Part shown: positions 15,656 through 22,985 of the stretch, piece after piece | Layout: every line of letters begins with the position of its first letter | Numbering within the stretch: position 1 is the first letter of the stretch | Assembly: GCF_944390845.1 (NCBI RefSeq) | Contig: NZ_CALXRM010000019.1 | Span: 1 to 50,213, forward strand | Length of the DNA stretch: 50,213 nt | Direction: 5' to 3' | From: an uncultured Brachyspira sp. | GTDB lineage: Bacteria > Spirochaetota > Brachyspiria > Brachyspirales > Brachyspiraceae | Translations under genes and position numbers: made by a program | The notes under the pieces: generated by a model | The model's database searches: none | Told to the model about the DNA's origin: nothing | The model's input: only the letters and a program-made list of their open reading frames with translations

Positions 15656-16945
15656 ATGAGTAAGCTAAAAAATGCTAAAAGTAAATTGCTGCTCTTTATA
15701 TTAGCAAGTTTAATACTTGGTGCTATACTTGGAATGATAGTTTCATCAGCAGCATCAGAAGCAACAACAGCAAAACTTATAGCCATATCAGATCCAGTCG
15801 GTAAAATATTTATAAGACTATTAAAAATGATAGTAATGCCGGTAATTATATTCACTTTAATAAGCGGTGTTTCAAGCATATCTCCTAAAGATTTAGGAAT
15901 AGTTGGAATTATAATATTAGTATTTTATATAGGCACTTCAATAATTTCATCTGTATTCGGTTTAGTTGTAGGAAATATATTTAAACCTGGTTTAGGATTG
16001 GATTTAGACCTTACTTTAGCAGCAACAAAAGAATTCGTAAAACCTAGCTTTGTAGACACGCTTCTTGCCACTATACCTACAAATCCATTCTCATCATTTG
16101 CTAACGGTGACGGAGATGTACTTCCTACAATATTTTTCGCAATATTCTTCGGTATATCATTGGCATTTTGTAGGGACAATGAAAAAACAAAAGAAAATGC
16201 TGAGATAGTATATAGATTCTTTGACGGCTGTACTAATATCATTATAAAAGTTGTAAGTTGGATAATGTATTATGCTCCTATTGGTGTTTTTGCTTTAATA
16301 TTCACAGTGTTTGCTCAAAACGGCCCTAGTTCTTTAGGTTCATTATTAAAAGTTACATATACAATATATATTGCCTTTGCCATACAATTAATAATAGTTT
16401 ACAGTTTAATAAATTTAGCATTTGGAATAAATCCAAAAAAATTCTTAAATAAAATATCAGAACCTTTATTTACAGCATTCGTAACACGTTCTTCAGGCGG
16501 AACATTGCCTATATCTATGAGAGTAGCAGATGAAAAAATGGGAATTAATCAGGGTATTTACAGTTTTACTTTGCCATTAGGTGCTACTATCAATATGAAT
16601 GGAACTGCAATATATTTAGGTATCTGTTCAATATTCATAGCCAATGCCAGCAATGCTCCTTTAAACTTTGATTCTCAATTAACAGTAGTTATAGTATCTG
16701 TATTGGCTGCAGTCGGTACTGCAGGAGTTCCAGGTGCCGGATCTATAATGCTTCTAATGGTATTAAATTCTATAGGACTTGATATTAACTCAAATACCAA
16801 TGTAGCTGCTGCTTATGGTATGATAGTAGGTATAGATTCATTGCTTGATATGGGAAGAACCGCTTTAAATATATCAGGTGATTTATGCGGAACTGCAGTT
16901 GTAGCCAAAGTAACTAAACAAATGGATATGACTAAATGGGAATAA
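15656..16945 (+). CDS. Dicarboxylate/amino acid:cation symporter (DAACS)
   Basis: A 429-residue membrane transporter of the DAACS (GltP/DctA) family. All signature segments are present: the HP1 serine-rich loop RSSGGTLPISM, the NMNGTA motif at about residue 313, the HP2 loop GVPGAGSIMLL, and the TM8 substrate motif DMGRTALNISGD. It takes up glutamate/aspartate or C4-dicarboxylates with Na+ or H+. The Arg in TM8 (MGRTALN) occurs in acidic-substrate carriers, so an acidic substrate is likely. The ribosome site is weak. A convergent terminator at 16955 ends the gene. Confidence 0.94.
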   Translation: MSKLKNAKSKLLLFILASLILGAILGMIVSSAASEATTAKLIAISDPVGKIFIRLLKMIVMPVIIFTLISGVSSISPKDLGIVGIIILVFYIGTSIISSVFGLVVGNIFKPGLGLDLDLTLAATKEFVKPSFVDTLLATIPTNPFSSFANGDGDVLPTIFFAIFFGISLAFCRDNEKTKENAEIVYRFFDGCTNIIIKVVSWIMYYAPIGVFALIFTVFAQNGPSSLGSLLKVTYTIYIAFAIQLIIVYSLINLAFGINPKKFLNKISEPLFTAFVTRSSGGTLPISMRVADEKMGINQGIYSFTLPLGATINMNGTAIYLGICSIFIANASNAPLNFDSQLTVVIVSVLAAVGTAGVPGAGSIMLLMVLNSIGLDINSNTNVAAAYGMIVGIDSLLDMGRTALNISGDLCGTAVVAKVTKQMDMTKWE

Positions 16946-16954
16946 AGATATAAT

Positions 16955-16994
16955 AAAAAAGCTGTATGAAGTAATAATACTTCGTACAGCCTTT
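16955..16994. terminator. Bidirectional terminator
   Basis: GCTGTATGAAGTA pairs with TACTTCGTACAGC (13 bp, one G-U) around ATAA, with A/T runs on both sides, between the convergent symporter and sHSP genes. Confidence 0.85.
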
Positions 16995-17078
16995 ATATTA
17001 TGGATTATATCTTATGAATTAAAGTTACAATGTCTTTATTTCTTAATGTCTTAATTTTTAGGTATTTCTATATTTTTA

Positions 17079-17501
17079 TTATTCTCCTTTAATTTCTATT
17101 TTCTTTTCATATTTAAGTTCTTCTTTCTTTGGAAGAGTTACTATCAAAACACCATTAACTAAATTAGCTTCTATATTTTCAACATCAATACCTTTTGTGC
17201 TGATATTAAAGCTTTGTTCATATCTGGCAATAACTTCCTCTTTTGCTTCTCCATTTTCTGCTTTAACTGCTTTTTTACGTTTAGCAGAAATAGAAAGTAT
17301 ATTTTCTTTTATGCCTATTTCTAAATCTTCTTTTTTTACTCCAGGCATATCCATTTCTATAATATAATGTTTCTCATCTTCTTCTATTCTATATTCAGAT
17401 ACTCTAGGTTCATAATCTCTAAAATGATTGTAATTTCCTACATTGTTATATCTATTTGAAAAAAGTGAATTTAAAGTTGGTACAAATATTCTTCTTGACA
17501 T
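17079..17501 (-). CDS. Small heat-shock protein (Hsp20), second gene
   Basis: A 140-residue alpha-crystallin domain chaperone that holds unfolding proteins for refolding. The domain (about 40-130) has the MDMPGVKKEDLEIGIKEN strand pair, the Arg-containing RYEQSFNIS segment and the A-x-x-x-n-GVL motif (EANLVNGVLIVTLPKK). The C-terminal IXI motif is I-E-I in KKIEIKGE. AAGGAG precedes the ATG. It is a close paralogue of the gene at 17604, 102 nt upstream on the same strand, and probably shares its transcript. A short basic/acidic linker (AVKAENGEAKEEV) replaces the longer one in the paralogue. Confidence 0.93.
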   Translation of the reverse strand: MSRRIFVPTLNSLFSNRYNNVGNYNHFRDYEPRVSEYRIEEDEKHYIIEMDMPGVKKEDLEIGIKENILSISAKRKKAVKAENGEAKEEVIARYEQSFNISTKGIDVENIEANLVNGVLIVTLPKKEELKYEKKIEIKGE

Positions 17502-17603
17502 ATTAAAATCTCCTTAATTTTTTTATTTATTATTAATTGTTATTTACAATTTTCCATAAACCTCGCATTTAATTAACTTTTTCATTAATTAAATATCAGA
17601 CTC

Positions 17604-18059
17604 TTAACCTATATTAATTTTTTTCTCATATTTAACTTCTTCTTTCTTTGGAAGAGTTATTTTGAGAACACCATTACTCAAATTAGCTTCTATATTTTCA
17701 ACATCAATACCTTTTGTACTGATATTAAAACTTTGCTCATATCTTGAAACTACAACCTCATTATCTTTTTCAGCATTTTCTGCATTTTGAGCATCAACAA
17801 CTTTATTTTTGTTTACTCTTTTGCGTTCAGCATATATAGAAAGAACATTTTCTTTTATGCCTATTTCTAAATCTTCTTTTTTTACTCCAGGCATATCCAT
17901 TTCTATAACATATTGTTTATCATCTTCTTCTATATTGTAATGAGATAATTTTCTCATTTCTTCATTATTGCTGTTATATAAGCTATTAAAAGCATCATCA
18001 AAAGTTCTAAAATCATCTAACATAGAATGTAAAGCAGGTAAAAATAATCTTTTAGTCAT
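17604..18059 (-). CDS. Small heat-shock protein (Hsp20), first gene
   Basis: A 151-residue alpha-crystallin domain protein, paralogue of the downstream gene; long stretches such as GVKKEDLEIGIKEN and SFNISTKGIDVENIEANL are identical. The C-terminal IXI motif is I-N-I. The N-terminal arm (MTKRLFLPALHSMLDDFRTF) starts like the paralogue's (RIFVPTLNSLF). AAGGAG precedes the ATG. The promoter is probably the sigma-54 site at 18173-18189, which would give a leader of about 100 nt. I see no CIRCE (TTAGCACTC) element upstream, so HrcA control is not supported. Confidence 0.94.
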   Translation of the reverse strand: MTKRLFLPALHSMLDDFRTFDDAFNSLYNSNNEEMRKLSHYNIEEDDKQYVIEMDMPGVKKEDLEIGIKENVLSIYAERKRVNKNKVVDAQNAENAEKDNEVVVSRYEQSFNISTKGIDVENIEANLSNGVLKITLPKKEEVKYEKKINIG

Positions 18060-18172
18060 AATTAAAACTCCTTTATATTAACTTTCATTATTTATCATTT
18101 TTATATAGCATTTCATCTATTTAATTTATCTTAACTCTTTTTTCTGAGTTATCATCGCTACACTAATATATA

Positions 18173-18189
18173 TGCAAGAACTGTGCCAA
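18173..18189 (-). promoter_or_regulatory. Sigma-54 (RpoN) promoter of the sHSP operon
   Basis: On the minus strand the sequence reads TTGGCACAGTTCTTGCA, a full match to the -24/-12 consensus TTGGCAC-R-N4-TTGCW, including the invariant GG and GC at proper spacing. The start would fall near 18161, about 100 nt before the first sHSP ATG. An AACTC/GAGTT dyad (about 18134-18150) lies just downstream, in the leader. Confidence 0.7.
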
Positions 18190-18293
18190 TTATTTTTTAA
18201 ATATTGTTTATTAATAATACACTTGAACTATTTTTTTATATACAAAGCCATTATCACTAAATTAATCCGTACAATTTTAATACAATAAATTTA

Positions 18294-18357
18294 ATACATT
18301 GTATATCTATTATACTACTTAATAGACAATAAAAATCCAATGTATATAGTTTATACA
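18294..18357. promoter_or_regulatory. Candidate enhancer dyads between sHSP and birA
   Basis: Two inverted repeats, ATACA-T-TGTAT at 18294-18304 and TGTATA-TAGTT-TATACA at 18341-18357, lie about 110-165 bp upstream of the sigma-54 site, where enhancer-binding activators usually bind. They could instead serve the divergent birA promoter, which lies about 45 bp from the second dyad. Confidence 0.4.
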
Positions 18358-18373
18358 ATTAAAGGTATTCAAA

Positions 18374-18406
18374 TTGTAAACCGCATACAATATTTAAAGT
18401 TGACAA
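18374..18406. promoter_or_regulatory. BirA operator (biotin box)
   Basis: TTGTAAACC (18374-18382), exactly 15 bp, then AGTTGACAA (18398-18406). The BirA consensus is TTGTAAACC-N15-GGTTTACAA: the left half is perfect and the right half matches 7 of 9. The right half covers the whole -35 hexamer of the birA promoter, so BirA-biotinyl-AMP binding should block RNA polymerase. Confidence 0.85.
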
Positions 18407-18428
18407 TTAATTTTCTTTATGTTATCAT
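18400..18428 (+). promoter_or_regulatory. Sigma-70 promoter of birA-bioBDA
   Basis: TTGACA (18400-18405), a 17-bp spacer, and TATCAT (18423-18428). The start would be expected at about 18434-18436, which is on or beside the birA ATG at 18435; the mRNA may be leaderless. Confidence 0.65.
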
Positions 18429-18434
18429 AATTTT

Positions 18435-19421
18435 ATGAAAGGAAGTATAAAAGAGAATATAATATCAATATTAGAATCAAATAAAGGTCTATTTATATCC
18501 GGTGAAAAATTAGCAAATCAATTAAATGTAAGCAGAGCAGCAATTTGGAAGGCAATAAAAGCATTAAAAAATGAAGGATATGATATTTATGCTGTATCCA
18601 ATAAAGGCTATGCTCTTTCTAAAGAAACAGATATTTTATCATCAAAAATAATAAAAAATAATATGCATAAACATGCTGATAAATTTAATCTTTTAATATA
18701 CAAAACTGTAGAATCAACAAATATTATAGCAAGAGGTTTAGCAATAAATGGAGCCGAAAGCGGAACTGTAATTTTGGCTGAAGAACAGACAAGCGGATAC
18801 GGAAGAAACGGAAAATCATTCTTTTCACCTTATGGAACCGGTATATATATGAGTATAATTTTAAATCTTAAAAAAGAAAAAAAGACTTTTAATAACTCTT
18901 TCATAACAACAGCAGCAGCAATGGCAGTATCAAAAGCAATAGAAGAAATAACAAATACAAATACAAAAATAAAATGGGTTAATGATATATTTATAAATGA
19001 AAAGAAGGTATGCGGAATATTAACTGAAGGTGCTTTCAGCTTTGAGGACGGAAAAATTGATTATGCCATTATAGGAATAGGAATCAATGTTAATTTTCCT
19101 AAATCAGGATTCCCAAAAGAAATAGAACATATAGCATCATCTATACATTTAGAAAATAATAATAAATCTGATATAAGAAATTTATTAATATCAAAAATAT
19201 TAGAAAATCTATGGGAATATTATTTTAACAATATCAATTTCTATGATGAATACAAAAAGCGTTCTTTTTTGATAGGAGAAAAAGTTTCTATAAATATAGA
19301 AGGAGAAGAAAATATAGTAAAAGTTTTAGATATAGATAGAAATTTTGCTTTGATAGTAGAATTTAATGATGGAAAAATTGACAGACTATTGTCTGGAAGC
19401 GTAAATCATAAATTATCATAA
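18435..19421 (+). CDS. birA: Bifunctional biotin-protein ligase / biotin operon repressor
   Basis: A 328-residue group II BirA. Residues 1-65 are a winged helix (GEKLANQLNVSRAAIWKAIK, then a wing ending GYALS), so this is a regulator as well as a ligase. The ligase core holds the biotinyl-AMP loop GYGRNGKSFFSP near residues 122-133 and the KWVNDIF and GIGINVNF segments; a small C-terminal SH3-like domain follows. It joins biotin to carboxylase carrier lysines and represses the bio genes when the co-repressor accumulates. It is the first gene of birA-bioB-bioD-bioA, with a biotin box on its promoter. No Shine-Dalgarno precedes the ATG, in line with a leaderless mRNA. Confidence 0.96.
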   Translation: MKGSIKENIISILESNKGLFISGEKLANQLNVSRAAIWKAIKALKNEGYDIYAVSNKGYALSKETDILSSKIIKNNMHKHADKFNLLIYKTVESTNIIARGLAINGAESGTVILAEEQTSGYGRNGKSFFSPYGTGIYMSIILNLKKEKKTFNNSFITTAAAMAVSKAIEEITNTNTKIKWVNDIFINEKKVCGILTEGAFSFEDGKIDYAIIGIGINVNFPKSGFPKEIEHIASSIHLENNNKSDIRNLLISKILENLWEYYFNNINFYDEYKKRSFLIGEKVSINIEGEENIVKVLDIDRNFALIVEFNDGKIDRLLSGSVNHKLS

Positions 19422-19436
19422 ATATGGGGGGTAAAT

Positions 19437-20438
19437 ATGAGCAATATAGAAAAGATTATAAGAGAAGAAGTAAATTTAAATGAATTAAGAGAAAAAATTA
19501 TTAACGGATATAATATAACAAAAAAAGAAGCAATGAAATTAATTAATGTAGACTTAGATGAATTATCTGTTGCAGCAAATAGTATAAGAAAATATTTTTG
19601 TGCTAATACATTTGATATGTGTTCTATAATAAATGCTAAAAGCGGAAAATGCTCAGAAAACTGTAAATTTTGTGCTCAGTCAGCTCATTATGATACACAA
19701 TGTGAAAAGTACAATATACTCCCAAAAGAAAAAATATTAGAGCAGGGAAAAAATGATTTTGATAAAGGAGTTTTAAGATATTCTATAGTAACATCAGGCA
19801 GAGCATTACAAGGAGAAGATATTGATAAAGTTTATGATGCTATAGAAACTATTAACCAAGAAACAAACGGATATGTATGTGCATCTTTAGGATTGCTTGA
19901 TGAAGAAAAATTTTCAAAATTAAAAGAAGCAGGACTTAAAAGAGTTCATAACAATTTAGAAGCATCAAGAAATTTCTTTCCGGAAGTTTGTACAACTCAT
20001 ACTTATGATGAAAAAATAAATGCAATAAAAGCAGCACAAAAAGCAGGATTAACAGTATGCAGCGGCGGTATAATGGGAATGGGAGAAACTTGGGAAGACA
20101 GAATAGACATGGCATTTGAATTAAAAGAACTTGGTATAATGTCTATACCAGTAAACATGTTAAATCCAATAGCCAATACTCCTTTTGAAAATATTACACC
20201 TCTTACTGAAGATGATATGCAAAGAATAGTTGCTATATATAGATTTATTAATCCTAAAGCATTCATAAGACTTGCTGGAGGAAGGGGACTTTTAAAAGAT
20301 AAAGGAAAAGCATGTTTCTTATCCGGAGCAAATGCAGCCATTACCGGCGATATGCTCACAACTATGGGTATTTCTATAGAAACAGATAAGCAAATGGCTG
20401 AAGAATTAGGATACAAAGTACAATTAACAGAAGATTAA
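19437..20438 (+). CDS. bioB: Biotin synthase
   Basis: A 333-residue radical-SAM enzyme that inserts sulphur into dethiobiotin. The 4Fe-4S cysteines are Cys72, Cys76 and Cys79 in GKCSENCKFCAQS. Typical segments for the second cluster and substrate site are VHNNLEASRNFF, GGIMGMGET and the late RLAGGRG. GGGGGG 4 nt before the ATG gives a strong ribosome site. It sits 15 nt after birA and 28 nt before bioD. Length and motifs are complete. Confidence 0.97.
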   Translation: MSNIEKIIREEVNLNELREKIINGYNITKKEAMKLINVDLDELSVAANSIRKYFCANTFDMCSIINAKSGKCSENCKFCAQSAHYDTQCEKYNILPKEKILEQGKNDFDKGVLRYSIVTSGRALQGEDIDKVYDAIETINQETNGYVCASLGLLDEEKFSKLKEAGLKRVHNNLEASRNFFPEVCTTHTYDEKINAIKAAQKAGLTVCSGGIMGMGETWEDRIDMAFELKELGIMSIPVNMLNPIANTPFENITPLTEDDMQRIVAIYRFINPKAFIRLAGGRGLLKDKGKACFLSGANAAITGDMLTTMGISIETDKQMAEELGYKVQLTED

Positions 20439-20466
20439 AAAATTATTTTTTATAGGATATTATATT

Positions 20467-21129
20467 ATGGCTAAAGCACTTTTTATAACTGGCACTGGAA
20501 CTGATGTAGGTAAAACTTATGTATCAGCATTGATTGCAAAACAATTAAAAGATGAGGGATTGAATATAGGATATTATAAAGGAGCTTTAAGCGGCAGCAA
20601 TGAAATAACTGACAGTGATGCTTGGTATGTTAAAGAAAAAGCTAATTTAACAGACTCTTATGATGAAATGGTATCTTATACTTACAAACATGCCTATTCT
20701 CCTCACTTGGCTTCTCAAATAGAAGGGAATCCTGTTGAAATGCAAGTAATAAAAGAGGCATATAAAAATATTTCTAAAAGGCATGATTATATGATAGTTG
20801 AAGGAAGCGGCGGTATAATATGCCCTATAAGATACGATAAAGATAAAAAAATATTTTTAGAAGATATCATAAAAGAACTTGATATACCTTCTATAATAAT
20901 AGCCGATGCCGGACTTGGTACAATAAATTCTACAGTACTTACAATAGAATATATGATGAAAAGAAAATTAAAAATCAATGGAGTTATATTAAATAAATTT
21001 GAAATATCAAATGTTATGCATGAAGATAATAAGCAAATGATAGAAGAAATGACTGATATAAAAGTAGTTGGAATAGTTAATACAGAAAATATATTAAAAA
21101 TAGATAATTTAATTTCGCTTTTTGAATAA
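20467..21129 (+). CDS. bioD: Dethiobiotin synthetase
   Basis: A 220-residue P-loop ATPase-fold enzyme that closes the ureido ring of 7,8-diaminopelargonate with CO2 and ATP. The Walker A-like TGTGTDVGKTY lies at residues 8-18. The EGSGGIICP segment carries the expected acidic residue and glycine loop, and the lysine YYKGALSG occupies the usual substrate site. It is cytoplasmic and the third gene of the bio operon. A 124-nt structured gap separates it from bioA. Confidence 0.95.
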   Translation: MAKALFITGTGTDVGKTYVSALIAKQLKDEGLNIGYYKGALSGSNEITDSDAWYVKEKANLTDSYDEMVSYTYKHAYSPHLASQIEGNPVEMQVIKEAYKNISKRHDYMIVEGSGGIICPIRYDKDKKIFLEDIIKELDIPSIIIADAGLGTINSTVLTIEYMMKRKLKINGVILNKFEISNVMHEDNKQMIEEMTDIKVVGIVNTENILKIDNLISLFE

Positions 21130-21165
21130 TTGTTATTCTTAATAATTATTTTAATAGATTCTAAA

Positions 21166-21228
21166 TTCTTTTTGCTTTCTCTCCCTATTTGCAAAAAGAA
21201 TATGCGGGGGACCTATTTTACTCCCCCG
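21166..21228 (+). promoter_or_regulatory. Double hairpin between bioD and bioA
   Basis: Stem 1: TTCTTTTTGC (21166-21175) with GCAAAAAGAA (21191-21200), a perfect 10 bp. Stem 2: CGGGGGA (21205-21211) with TCCCCCG (21222-21228), a perfect 7 bp, very GC-rich for this genome. The loop of stem 1 contains CTCTCCC, which could pair with the GGGGGA arm of stem 2 instead. No T-run follows, so this is not a terminator. It may control RNA processing or bioA translation. Confidence 0.5.
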
Positions 21229-21253
21229 TGTATATTTAAAAAAGGAACTTATT

Positions 21254-22594
21254 ATGACATTAGAACAAAAAGATTTAAAATATATATGGCACCCTTGTTC
21301 TCAAATGAAAGATTATGAGGAACTTCCTCCGATCATCATAGACAGAGGAAAAGGAATTTATTTATACGATAAAAACGGAAAAGAATATATTGACATTGTA
21401 AGTTCTTGGTGGTGCAATTTACTTGGACATTGCAATGAAAAAATAAATGAAAATATTAAAGCACAGCTTGACAGACTTGAGCATGTTATATTTGCAAATT
21501 TTTCTCATGAAGGTGCTATTAAATTATGCGAAGAACTTATAAAAATAATACCTGAAGGATTAACTAAATTCAATTTTTCTGATAATGGTTCTTCATCAGT
21601 AGAAGCTGCATTAAAAATGGCATTTCAATATCAGCATCAAATAGGAAATACAAAAAGAACAAGATTTATCTGTTTTACGGACGGTTATCATGGTGAAACT
21701 ATTGGTGCATTATCCGTTGGAAGCTTAGACCTATATGCTAAAATATACAAACCAATGTTAATGGACACAATACATATAGAAGCTCCTGATTGTTATAGAT
21801 GTAAATACTGTAAAAACAGAGAAACTTGCCAATGCGAATGTTTTGAAGATGCTGAAAAAAAGTTTGAAAAATATTCTGATGAAATTTGTGCTGTTATAGT
21901 AGAGCCTTTACTTCAAGCAAGTGCCGGAATGAGAATATATCCTCCTCTATACTTAAAAAAATTAAGAGAGCTTTGTAATAAATATGATGTAGTTTTTATA
22001 GTTGATGAAATAGCTACAAATTTCGGACGCACAGGAAAAATGTTTGCATGCGATCATGCCAATATTACTCCCGATATAATGTGTATTTCAAAAGGCTTAA
22101 CAGGTGGGTACATGCCTATGGCAATAACTATAACTACAGATAAAATATATAATGCCTTTTATGCTGACTATAATGAAGGCAAGGCTTTTATGCATAGTCA
22201 CACTTATAGCGGAAATCCTCTCGGCTGTTCTGCTGCTTTGGCTGTACAAAAGATTTTAAGAGAAGATGATATCATAAATAAAACACAAGTCAGAGCAAAA
22301 TATTTAAATAATAAATTAAAAGAAAAATTACTTGATCACCCAAACATAGGAGAGATTAGAAATATAGGTCTTATCAATGCTATGGAATTAGTTACTGATA
22401 AAAATACAAAAGAAGGTTTTGATTCTAAACTTAGAATGGGTTATCAAATATACAAAAAAGCACTTCAAAGAGGACTTTTATTAAGACCTTTAGGAAATGT
22501 AATTTATTTCAATCCGCCTTTGATAATCAATGAAGAAGAAATAGATAAGGCTGTTGATTTATGTGTATCTTCTATAAATGATATACTATACTAA
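21254..22594 (+). CDS. bioA: Adenosylmethionine-8-amino-7-oxononanoate aminotransferase
   Basis: A 446-residue class III PLP aminotransferase making 7,8-diaminopelargonate. The PLP lysine is Lys280 in CISKGLTGGY. The IVDEIATNFGRTG segment binds the cofactor and SSWWCNLLGH lies near the substrate site. A Cys-rich stretch at about 180-198 (CYRCKYC to CQCEC) occurs in a subset of BioA proteins and may bind a metal. The ATG follows AAAGGAAC. bioF and genes for pimeloyl supply are not in the window. The stop codon abuts a REP2 repeat, which ends the operon without an ordinary terminator. Confidence 0.95.
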   Translation: MTLEQKDLKYIWHPCSQMKDYEELPPIIIDRGKGIYLYDKNGKEYIDIVSSWWCNLLGHCNEKINENIKAQLDRLEHVIFANFSHEGAIKLCEELIKIIPEGLTKFNFSDNGSSSVEAALKMAFQYQHQIGNTKRTRFICFTDGYHGETIGALSVGSLDLYAKIYKPMLMDTIHIEAPDCYRCKYCKNRETCQCECFEDAEKKFEKYSDEICAVIVEPLLQASAGMRIYPPLYLKKLRELCNKYDVVFIVDEIATNFGRTGKMFACDHANITPDIMCISKGLTGGYMPMAITITTDKIYNAFYADYNEGKAFMHSHTYSGNPLGCSAALAVQKILREDDIINKTQVRAKYLNNKLKEKLLDHPNIGEIRNIGLINAMELVTDKNTKEGFDSKLRMGYQIYKKALQRGLLLRPLGNVIYFNPPLIINEEEIDKAVDLCVSSINDILY

Positions 22595-22882
22595 GAATTT
22601 TTAAGTTTGTTATTTTTTACTCAACTTTTTCCCGCCGCATACGCTCTGCGGACTTCGTCAAAGTTGCAAAAAGTGCAAATGTAAAATTAGTACTAAATCA
22701 TACTAAAATTGTTTTACATGTAATATAATTTATTAAATTAAAGCCCAAATGCAGTCTTTCGCCGAAGGCGGGCTGTGCCTGCTTCTTTGGGGCACCAAAA
22801 GAAGTGGGGTGCGGGGCAAAGCCCTGCAGATATTTAAATTTAAAAAATTATTTTTGACAAAGTATAGTTGTTTAGGTATAAA
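22595..22882 (+). repeat. REP2 dispersed repeat with outward promoter, copy 2
   Basis: This ~288-bp element begins on the base after the bioA stop. Left part: AATTTTTAAGTTTGT, then CCCGCCGCATACGCTCTGCG, matching the window's right end almost exactly. Middle: hairpins CGCCGAAGGCG and CTTCTTTGG/CCAAAAGAAG. Right part: GGGGTGCGGGGCAAAGCCCT plus GCAGATAT, shared exactly with 46130-46159, then the promoter. I see no open frame of note. The GC-rich blocks contrast sharply with the surroundings. Confidence 0.85.
22854..22882 (+). promoter_or_regulatory. Outward promoter at the REP2 right end
   Basis: TTGACA (22854-22859), a 17-bp spacer, and TATAAA (22877-22882). This is the best sigma-70 match near the oligopeptide-binding protein gene, which starts about 100 nt downstream. 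The same layout is kept in the copy at 46182. Confidence 0.75.
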
Positions 22883-22985
22883 CTAATACAATACTAATTT
22901 ATTTATACCTATACTCTTAAATTAGGTAAAAAATACTGCAATAGAAGTGTACTTTTTATAAAATTAAAATGCAAAGGAAAAACGA

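Noticed and set aside
18060-18172. CIRCE or HAIR element before the sHSP genes
   Set aside because: The only dyad (AACTC...GAGTT) matches neither TTAGCACTC-N9-GAGTGCTAA nor the HspR motif.
21130-21318. 62-residue frame between bioD and bioA
   Set aside because: It starts at the bioD stop, crosses two hairpins and overlaps bioA out of frame; it reads as an AT-rich chance frame.
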